Shown piece by piece: positions 56,160-64,000 of a stretch of 64,000 nt of DNA (positions are counted from its first letter, which is position 1; the number at the start of each line of letters is the position of its first letter). The notes beneath the pieces were generated by a model, which had not been told where the DNA came from, ran no database searches, and saw only the letters and a program-made list of their open reading frames with translations. The position numbers were made by a program, and so were the translations under genes. This stretch comes from Lithodes maja. Lineage: Eukaryota; Arthropoda; Malacostraca; Decapoda; Lithodidae. The stretch lies in assembly GCA_037953745.1 (NCBI GenBank), contig JBAKBP010003204.1:62001-126000 (forward strand). Direction: 5' to 3'.

Positions 56160-57265
56160 TGATCTGGCTTTAATAATTACTGGATTGTGGATTGCTATCA
56201 CTCACTTCCTCAACCTATCAACTCTGGTGTTCCTTAGGGTTCTGTCCGATCTCCATCTCTATTGTAAATAATAATTAATGATCTTCTCAACTGTTCATCT
56301 AGTCCTGTAAACTCACATACCGATGACTCTACCCTACACTAATCAACTAGCTTTCCACAGCGACTCTTCATGCAGTCACTTCAAAACTCTATCTATCAAC
56401 TATTTCCAATTGGGGCAGAGATAACCTTGTTGCTTTCAGTGTTTTGAAAACTCATATTCTCCGCCACAATCTTCCACACGACTATTCCTCACTCATAAAA
56501 AACACACAAATCAACCCTTCGTTTGTCTTCTCTCAATATTCTTGGAATCTCTCTCCCTCCTGAACTTTCTTGGAAAGACCATATTACCACACTTGCTAAA
56601 AATAGCTTCTCAGATGTTAGGTGTGCTCAACCGTCTCTGTACGCTCTTTACCCTCACGCGGCTTCTTGCTGGCCAGCCATGTGGGAGTTCTTTTGGGGAA
56701 TTCAGTGGTCTGGTTTAACTAATCTAGAACAGCTTCTTGCTTTTAGCAGGGGTACTGTGTGTCCATGTATTGTGACTGTTTGCATGTGTGGGGAGGTTCC
56801 ACACATACCAAACATCTTGAAAGGATCGAGTCAAAAGCATTTATTTTCGTCAACTCACCTCCTCTTACTAATTATCTGTAATCTCTCTCCACGAAGCAAT
56901 GTTACATATCTCTTTCTCTCTTCTATTGTTATTACAATAATCAGTGTTCTTCAGAGTTATTTTGTTTTCAGTATATACATCCCCACTTACGGAGAGTAGG
57001 TGGCACCCACCTTTCAACACATTACCAACCCTTTTCTGTCCAACTCTCTGACCCAATAGTGAACCGATAATCCCAGTCGTTCTTCCATTTAATAAGTCAA
57101 CTCTGGTATTTTCTCCCTCATTCCATCTTTCCCTCATCCTACGACATAAGCTGCTTCAAGCTCCTTGTGTTCAGACATTTTACTCAACCTACCTTGAATT
57201 TGGCTCTCCAGTTATTCAAGTGGTGGCCACTTGTTACAGGCAGCTTTGCCTTTTGTCTTCTTACA
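56160..57265 (+). pseudogene. Jockey-like LINE reverse transcriptase, heavily decayed
   Basis: Short in-frame pieces in the expected order: SGVP then a stop then GSV (about 56225-56245), INDLLNCSSSPVNSHTDDS (catalytic YADD replaced by HTDD, about 56275-56330), SSLNILGISLPPELSWKDHI (about 56525-56582), SKAFIFVNSPPLTNYLQSLS (across frames near 56840-56890), and a C-terminal piece with LLQAPCVQTF (57145). Many stops and shifts. The terminal block is shared with 49240-49450. Confidence 0.65.
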
Positions 57266-57791
57266 CATACTGTAGAAACAAAATTAACCTTTTGACAGTG
57301 TACAGTCGCGGTCATTAATGCTAAGACATACATTTTCCAAGTCGTATTAGGCAGAATCTTTCCCTTTTTTAAATATTTTACCAGGTATTTGCATTTCTGA
57401 GTTTCGATTATCAGCTCGACGCTTCAAAATATATCAAAATTACTGACCTCCACTGTGCATATAGATGCATCCCTAAACACTACCACAGATTAATCTTCGC
57501 ACTAGTTAATTAACGAACTATAGGTAGCGTCAACGAACTTGACAATACTCTTGACCCCTTAACTTCTTACAACTCGAAATGAATGAATGCAATCGAGCTG
57601 ACGTTTCAATCATTTCAGAAGAGTCCACCAGGAAAATTATGTGTATATTTACAGCCAGTTTGCTCTAGACCCTTTTGAGTTACAGAGTGGACAGGGATCA
57701 AGATTGTTGTCAAGTTCGTTGGCGCTACCTATAGTCTGTAATAAATTGTTAGCTTTGGGAAACTGGGTTATATCAATTGTGTTTTCATATA
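57266..57791. other. No recognisable feature
   Basis: Includes AACTATAGGTAGCGTCAACG-type sequence at 57518 and its inverse TTGGCGCTACCTATAGTCTG at 57718, with TTGACAA / CTTGTTGTCAAG nearby. This is an inverted pair with about 180 bp between, possibly an eroded MITE. Confidence 0.4.
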
Positions 57792-58126
57792 TTAAGGGGA
57801 GATGGGCGTATTTATTTGACCTCCATCAAGCTTAACAAAAAACATCCATTAGATCCCCCTTCTAGATCAATTTTTAAATTTTTCGGTAGAAAAATGTTCC
57901 GGCCCGGTTCTTTCCAGAATTACAGGCTCACTATCGTTCGTCAGGAAAAAAAATCGACACCTAAATACACGAAAGGTCTTAATATTGACAACAAAATGGG
58001 GCATAAGATCTTAAAATCGACAAACTAATGAGCCGAATCTCAAAAATCTGAAAACTAATGGGGCTAAACAAGGCCTTGGCTAAACACAAGGAAGGGGGAC
58101 CAGAAAAACGGCTCATATCCCCTTAA
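57792..58126 (-). mobile_element. Z-family TTAA MITE, full length
   Basis: 335 bp, TTAA at 57792-57795 and 58123-58126. Both ends begin GGGGAGATGGGCG / (inverted) GGGGATATGAGCCG, the clearest TIR pair in the family. Landmarks run in reverse order. The text GGCTAAACA is duplicated near 58060-58083. Confidence 0.8.
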
Positions 58127-58202
58127 CGCTCAGTTCCTTATACATAGCTCGGTAAGGGAGCGACATCACCTCTCTCATTGGTATAGGAATGCGGCTGTTC
58201 GT

Positions 58203-58901
58203 TTAAGGGGGAAGTAGTTGCATTTTCTGGACTCCCTTCTTCCCCATGTTTAACCCCATTTTGTTTTTGAGATTGTAATACTTTCTTCCCATTAGTTTGG
58301 TTATTGTAAGATCTTTCACCCCATTTTCCTTATCAGTAGTAGGACCGTTCGTGCCATTTAGGTGTCGATTTTGTTACTGGCGAGCCTGTAATTTTAAGAG
58401 AAAGCGGCCTTTTTGGCCGGGACATTTTTTCTACCAATTATTTTTGAAAATTATCTCGAAGGGGGGTCTAGGGAGTGTTTTTTAAAGCTTTATGGAGGTC
58501 TAGCGAGGAAACTAAGTAGATATATAAATATATAAATAGACCAAACTATAAACCCTCCCCTGAAGGGGAGGGTTTTAGTTTGGTCCCCTAGATATCCTTC
58601 AAGCTTAATATTACACCCCCTTGAGCCCCTTTCAAGATAAATTTGTACATTTTTCGGTAGAAAAAATGACCCGGCTGAAAGCCGGTTTTCTCTTAAATTA
58701 CAGGCTCGCTATCGCTCTCCAGGATAAAATCGACACCTAAATGGCACGAAAGGTCTTAAAATTGACAGAAATGGTTTGAAAGTTCTTAAAATCGTCAAAA
58801 TAATGGGGCAAACGTCTTAAAATTAGAAAAAACAATGGGGCTAAACATGAGGGAGAAAGGAGTCAAGAAAAAAAATCCCTCAAGTGGAAATCTCCCCTTA
58901 A
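58203..58901. mobile_element. Palindromic Z-family dimer
   Basis: 699 bp. A plus-strand Z copy (58203 to about 58562) is joined directly to a minus-strand Z copy (to 58901) at the centre CCCTCCCCTGAAGGGGAGGG. TTAA at 58203-58206 and 58898-58901. The arms differ by many substitutions and small indels. It could fold into a cruciform or give a long hairpin RNA. Confidence 0.75.
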
Positions 58902-58969
58902 GGCCTGTATTCCTAAAACAATTCTGATAATTGTGGGTGGCCCGTATTCCTAGCCAGCCATTATGATAT

Positions 58970-60835
58970 ACCATAGTTGCTGTATAATGGTAGTGGGAAG
59001 TACTGGAGCATTACCACAGTTGCTGTATAATGGTAGTGGGAAGTACTGGAGCATTACCACAGTTGCTGTATAATGGTAGTGGGAAGTACTGGAGCAATTA
59101 CCACAGTTGCTGTATAATGGTAGTGGGAAGTACTGGAGCATTACCACAGTTGCTGTATAATGGTAGTGGGAAGTACTGGAGCATTACCACAGTTGCTGTA
59201 TAATGGTAGTGGGAAGTACTGGAGCATTACCACAGTTGCCTGTATAATGGTAGTGGGAAGTACTGGAGCATTACCACAGTTGCTGTATAATGGTAGTTGG
59301 AAGTACTGGAGCATTACCACAGTTGCTGTATAATGGTAGTTGGAAGTACTGGAGCATTACCGACAGTTGCTGTATAATGGTAGTGGGAAGTACTGGAGCA
59401 TTACCACAGTTGCTGTATAATGGTAGTGGGAAGTACTGGAGCATTACCACAGTTGCTGTATAATGGTAGTGGGGAAGTACTGGAGCATTACCACAGTTGC
59501 TGTATAATGGTAGTGGGAAGTACTGGAGCATTACCACAGTTGCGTATATGGAATTACCACAGTTGCTGTATAATGGTAAGTGGAAGTACTGGAGCATTAC
59601 CACAGTTGCTGTATAATGGTAGTGGGAAGTACTGGAGCATTAACCACAGTTGCTGTATAATGGTAGTGGGAAGTACTGGAGCATTACCACAGTTGCTGTA
59701 TAATGGTAGTGGGAAGTACTGGAGCATTACCACAGTTGCTGTATAATGGTAGTGGGAAGTACTGGAGCATTACCACAGTTGCTGTATAATGGTAGTGGGA
59801 AGTACTGGAGCATTACCACAGTTGCTGTATAATGGTAGTGGGAAGTAACTGGAGGCATTACCACAGTTGCTGTATAATGGTAGTGGGAAGTACTGGAGCA
59901 TTACCACAGTTGCTGTATAATGGTAGTGGGAAGTACTGGAGCATTACCACAGTTTGCTGTATAATGGTAGTGGGAAGTACTGGAGCATTACCACAGTTGC
60001 TGTATAATGTAGTGGGAAGTACTGGAGCATTACCACAGTTGCTGTATAATGGTAGTGGGAAGTACTGGAGCATTACCACAGTTGCTGTATAATGGTAGTG
60101 GGAAGTACTGGAGCATTACCACAGTTGCTGTATAATGGTAGTGGGAAGTACTGGAGCATTACCACAGTTGCTGTATAATGGTAGTGGGAAGTCCTGGAGC
60201 ATTACCACAGTTGCTGTATAATGGTAGTGGGAAGTCCTGGAGCATTACCACAGTTGCTGTATAATGGTAGTGGGAAGTCCTGGAGCATTACCACAGTTGC
60301 TGTATAATGGTAGTGGGAAGTACTGGAGCATTACCCTAGTGGCTGTATAATGGTAGTGGGAAGTCCTGGAGCATTACCACAGCGGCTGTATAATGTTAGT
60401 GAGAAGTCCTGGAGCATTACCACAGTGGCTGTATAATGTTAGTGGGAAGTCCTGGAGCATTACCACAGTGGCTGTATAATGGTAGTGGGAAGTCCTGGAG
60501 CATTACTCTTGTGGCTGTATAATGGTAGTGGGAAGTCCTGGAGCATTACTCTAGTGGCTGTATAATGGTAGTGGGAAGTCCTGGAGCATTACCACAGTGG
60601 CTGTATAATGGTAGTGGGAAGTCCTGGAGCATTACCCTAGTGGCTGTATAATGGTAGTGGTATAAGCCTGGAGCATTACTCTAGTGGCTGTATAATGGTA
60701 GTGGGAAGTCCTGGAGCATTACCCTAGTGGCTGTATAATGGTAGTGGGAAGTCCTGGAGCATTACCCTAGTGGCTGTATAATGGTAGTGGGAAGTCCTGG
60801 AGCATTACCACAGTGGCTGTATAATGGTAGTGGGA
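58970..60835. repeat. 43-bp minisatellite, about 43 copies
   Basis: Unit ACCACAGTTGCTGTATAATG plus GTAGTGGGAAGTACTGGAGC plus ATT. Up to about 60180 units carry AGTTGC and AAGTACT; from there to 60835 they carry AGTGGC and AAGTCCT, with CCTAGT or TCTAGT variants in place of CACAGT. The last unit runs into the LINE ORF1 start. Confidence 0.95.
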
Positions 60836-61417
60836 GTCCTAGGTAGCACCACTACCTACAACCGACCCCGTAACTCCACCCCCCTGCAGGCCTCACCCAC
60901 CCATACACCAAGCCCACTATCACCCACAACCACACTTAGCTCACCACATAACCCCTTGAAGCCCCAGCCACACCTACTGGGGTTGTCTACACCAGTGTGC
61001 AGATATTATCTGGAAAGAAGGTGCTACTTTGGTCAAAAGGGCGAATATAATGGGAATTCATGTAGATTTGCTCATCCCAAAATTTGCAACAACATAACCA
61101 GTCATGGAAAATGTAGATTTGGTGAAACCTGCAAATACCACCACCCATCCCTTTGCAAGACATCACTTGAGAACAATACCTGCTACAATATGAAATGCCC
61201 AGCTTTTCATATTAAAGGGACTTGGAGATATGCTAGACCTAACACGAATGGTAGCCCAAAAAACTCTCTAGCTATGCGAGGACGAGACAGAGGAAAAAGG
61301 CAAGGAGGGAAAGGGCAGATGAAGATGAAGAGACTGAGGGAGATGGAAGAGCACATAGAACACCTCGAGCACCTCCTGGCCTCCCAAGAGTGGCCAATAC
61401 ATCCCGAAGACTATTAG
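60824..61417 (+). CDS. LINE ORF1 protein with three CCCH zinc fingers
   Basis: 197 codons. The first 65 residues are Pro/Thr/Ser rich. Then come three CCCH-type fingers (residues about 66-137): CRYYLERRC..C..H, CNNITSHGKCRFGETCKYHH (C-x8-C-x5-C-x3-H), and CKTSLENNTCYNMKC..H. A Lys/Arg-rich stretch (RGRDRGKRQGGKGQMKMKR) and a short acidic helix EEHIEHLEHLLASQE end it. ORF1 proteins coat LINE RNA; similar CCCH arrays occur in crustacean LINEs (from memory). The ATG lies inside the last 43-bp minisatellite unit, so the true N-terminus may be lost. Its stop overlaps ORF2 by about 28 nt in a different frame. Confidence 0.7.
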   Translation: MVVGVLGSTTTYNRPRNSTPLQASPTHTPSPLSPTTTLSSPHNPLKPQPHLLGLSTPVCRYYLERRCYFGQKGEYNGNSCRFAHPKICNNITSHGKCRFGETCKYHHPSLCKTSLENNTCYNMKCPAFHIKGTWRYARPNTNGSPKNSLAMRGRDRGKRQGGKGQMKMKRLREMEEHIEHLEHLLASQEWPIHPEDY

Positions 61418-63366
61418 GTACACATAGTACTCCAAACAATCCCTCCCCAATCTTGTTTGCAAATATCCAAGGCCTAAAAAATAGAACCACGAACAAAGTA
61501 CCATTTATTAGGGGCCTGCTAGAAGAAGGAAACGCTATATTTGCGGCTCTCACAGAAACTCACATTAAAGATCAGGAAGATAGTGAGGTATGGATTCCTG
61601 GTTACAACCTACATAGGGCGGACAGAACGCATATATCACATGGAGGTGTAGCCTTGTACATACATGACTCACTGATATGTACTGAATTCCTAAATAACAG
61701 TAATGAAGTGGTGGAAATACTTGGAGTTAAAATAGAATCCCTAAATTTAGTAGTTATTGTTACATACAGGCCTCCAGACTCATCCCGAGAAGAATTCAAA
61801 ACCCAGCTCAACAAAATAAAATCAGAAGTGGAAACCCTGGGGAACCCAACACCAAATATTATATGGCTAGGAGACTTTAACCTACCAAACATTAAATGGA
61901 GACAATTAGAAAACCAGTTAGTGGCAAATAACACCGGAGAAGCAAATACTAATACAGAGAGCTTTTTGAACTTTGTGATTTTTTTAGTCTTACCCAACAT
62001 TGCTGAACCCACACGGGAAAACAATATCTTAGACCTGGTCTTCACTAACGACTCTCTAGTACACAGCATTAACATATCGGACACAACATACTCAGATCAT
62101 AAATTAATTGAGATCAAAACAACCTTAGAAAGTGTACAGACAACCTCAGAATCGAGAACAAAAACCTGCCCCTTCAGTAAATTTAACTTCAGTAACAAAA
62201 ACATTAGGTGGGAAGAGGTAAATCAAGAAATGGAGGAAATAGACTGGGAAGATTTAATGGATAACCTGACACCAGCAGAATGTCTAGTCTTAATAACAGA
62301 AACCATGACCCAAATCTGTAGCCACCATATACCTGCAAGACAAACAAAACGAAGAAGCAAACAAGATCGGGAAAGGAGGAGGCTGTACAGAAGAAGAAAA
62401 TTACTCACACAAAGACGCACACATCAAAATCTACAGGATAGGCAAAAGGTCGAAATAGATAGAGAAATTGTGGAAATTGAACAAAGGCTAAGAATATCAT
62501 ATGAACTACAACATATGGAAGAGGAGAGGAAAGCTATTGCAGGTATAAAGGAAAATTCCAAATACTTCTTTTCATACGCCAAACAAAAGGCTAAAACAAC
62601 ATCAAACATCGGCCCACTGAGCAAAGTGGACGGCTCTTTCACAGGGGACAAAAAGGAAATGAGCGAACTCTTAAGCAGGCAGTATGAAATGGCATTCAGT
62701 GAGCCTGATGAAACAAAAGTCATCAGAGACCAAAATATATTTTTCATGGAAACCTCCCCCACAGAAACCCCTCAGATGCTGGATATTGATTTCGGTCCAA
62801 AAGACATAGAAGAGGCCATTTCCAACATGCCATCCCACTCGGCACCAGGCCCGGACTCATGGAATTCGATCCTAATGAAAAAATGTAAGGAAAACCTCTC
62901 AAAACCCCTGGCTATAATGTGGAGAAGGAGTCTTGACACTGGTGACATACCAGATAGCTTGAAAAACGCAATACTTGCCCCACTGCATAAAGGAGGGAGT
63001 AAAGCACTACCAAAAAACTACCGCCCGGTAGCTCTAACCTCTCACATCATTAAAGTTTTCGAGCGAGTCCTGCGAAGCAAAATTTCAACATTCATGGAGA
63101 CAAATGAACTACACAACACCGGTCAACATGGGTTCAGAGCGGGAAGATCATGTCTCTCACAACTTTTGGAACACTATGACAAAATTCTTAAAGCGCTAGA
63201 AGAAAAGAAAAACGTGGATGTCATTTACACCGATTTTGCTAAGGCATTTGATAAATGTGACCATGGTATAATAGCCCACAAACTGAAAGCAAAAGGTATA
63301 ACTGGGAAAATCGGACGGTGGATATACAATTTCCTCGTAAACCGAAAACAATCGGTAGCAGTAAAC
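61390..63366 (+). pseudogene. LINE ORF2 (endonuclease + RT), cut before the catalytic Asp pair
   Basis: About 659 codons without a stop. APE endonuclease (residues about 20-245): LFANIQGLKN, ALTETHIKDQ, GGVALYI, TYRPPDSSREEF, WLGDFNLPNIKW, YSDHKLIEI. The linker is charged (RRSKQDRERRRLYRRRK). The RT starts near 470: SAPGPDSWNSILMKK, AILAPLHKGGSKALP, NYRPVALTSHIIKVFE, QHGFRAGRSCLSQL, VIYTDFAKAFDKCDHG, NFLVNRKQSVAVN. It should continue with VPQG and FADD motifs but ends abruptly at 63366, where unrelated sequence beginning TGTTACGACC starts. It begins at a GTG; the first ATG is far inside (about 62231), so ORF2 would need frameshifting or reinitiation from ORF1. Without the catalytic FADD this copy cannot reverse-transcribe. 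Confidence 0.82.
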
Positions 63367-64000
63367 TGTTACGACCGGGCACTCGGGTACACTAGGGCTC
63401 TTACACAGGACTCGAGTATGGCTCGCTGCCACAACGGAAACACACGATCCCAACCCCAGAGTACTGCCAGCCGAACAAAAAACGCCACTACCCTCCAGAG
63501 TTCTATCTGCTATAACGGGGTATACAAGAACTCGGTACTAGCGTTTCACACAACAGACTAATAACAAGACGGGAGTTATCTAGTCTGGTCAACAATCAAA
63601 CAAAGAAGAAAGTACTACAACACTAAAGAATAGTGTTGGCCGAAGCCGAAGTAATCCACCCTTGAACTAAGAACTTAAGAAGTCCTCCACCCTCTACTTC
63701 GGATCGGCACTATTACGTTACGTTAAACAATAGTCCTCGAGCATCAAGCAAGGAATCTTCTGATAAGTTAGATGCTTCTCGAATACTCATAAGAAGTAAG
63801 TATCGGATTTTGAACAGCAATTTAATGAATAACTCACTGGTAATTAAAGGCTTTAAATTGACATAAGAAGAATTATAAGAATAAGCAATAGGATATGGCA
63901 AACATTAAGAAGAAGTACTCCGACAATGCACTGGCAATAGCCTACTAAGATTGTGCTCGTGGGCCACTAATCTCTGAAGTAGCTAAGCGTGCCACACATG
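63367..64000 (+). mobile_element. Possible LTR element inserted in the LINE
   Basis: Sequence changes abruptly inside the RT domain at TGTTACGACCGGGCACTCGG, a plausible Ty3/Gypsy-type LTR 5' terminus (TGTTACG). The remaining 630 bp has no long ORF and runs off the window, so neither the LTR end (..CA), primer-binding site nor target duplication can be seen. Confidence 0.35.

Noticed and set aside
59271..60092. Repetitive frames in the 43-bp array (TTIIQQLW.., MVVGSTGALPQLLYN..)
   Set aside because: Frames shift from unit to unit because 43 is not divisible by three, and they appear only where indels restore frame; not proteins.

Overview
This window looks like gene-poor, repeat-saturated nuclear DNA of an animal. 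I infer an arthropod and probably a decapod crustacean. The evidence is AT-rich DNA with many long (GA)n, (AT)n, (CT)n and (TAA)n tracts, scattered TTAGG/CCTAA pentamers, tRNA-headed SINEs, CR1/Jockey-like LINEs with CCCH-finger ORF1 proteins, and spliced transposon genes. There are no bacterial signals, and I could identify no host gene. Every recognisable coding region belongs to a transposable element.

Layout. 1-6.5 kb: several TTAA-flanked MITE-like elements and two kinds of tRNA-derived SINE. 6.5-9.3 kb: a decayed CR1/Jockey-type LINE. 9.5-11.4 kb: microsatellites and a truncated copy of the same LINE. 11.5-21.1 kb: one 34/24-bp minisatellite split by an apparently complete 6-kb PIF/Harbinger transposon (12369-18375, TSD TAA) and by a truncated LINE (about 19.1-20.5 kb). 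21-25.3 kb: more TTAA elements. 25.7-27.0 kb: a LINE fragment carrying a PHD-like finger. 28.5-30.7 kb: two further TIR elements. 31.2-34.9 kb: two copies of an unassigned zinc-ribbon element, interrupted by MITEs and a SINE. 35.6-37.8 kb: a CR1-type LINE interrupted by a MITE with identical TIRs. 39.2-46.6 kb: nested TTAA elements up to four levels deep. 46.8-57.3 kb: SINE and LINE remnants, microsatellites and a 47-bp minisatellite. 57.8-58.9 kb: TTAA elements including a 0.7-kb palindrome. 59-64 kb: a 43-bp minisatellite abutting a two-ORF LINE, which is cut near its RT core by a possible LTR element.

How the parts work together. The Harbinger element carries two convergent genes, a DDE transposase with one intron and a MADF-domain DNA-binding protein on the minus strand. 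Each has a TATA box about 115-120 nt before its ATG, and outside each lies a subterminal array of roughly 10-bp-spaced GAGT motifs. Elsewhere, TTAA-ended families with different TIRs have repeatedly used TTAA sites inside one another. Because several copies of a host repeat occur in the window, some insertions can be compared with an unfilled paralogous site, which fixes their ends exactly. Family letters (A, B, C, D, G, J, K, L, M, N, F, Z) are local labels for this report only.
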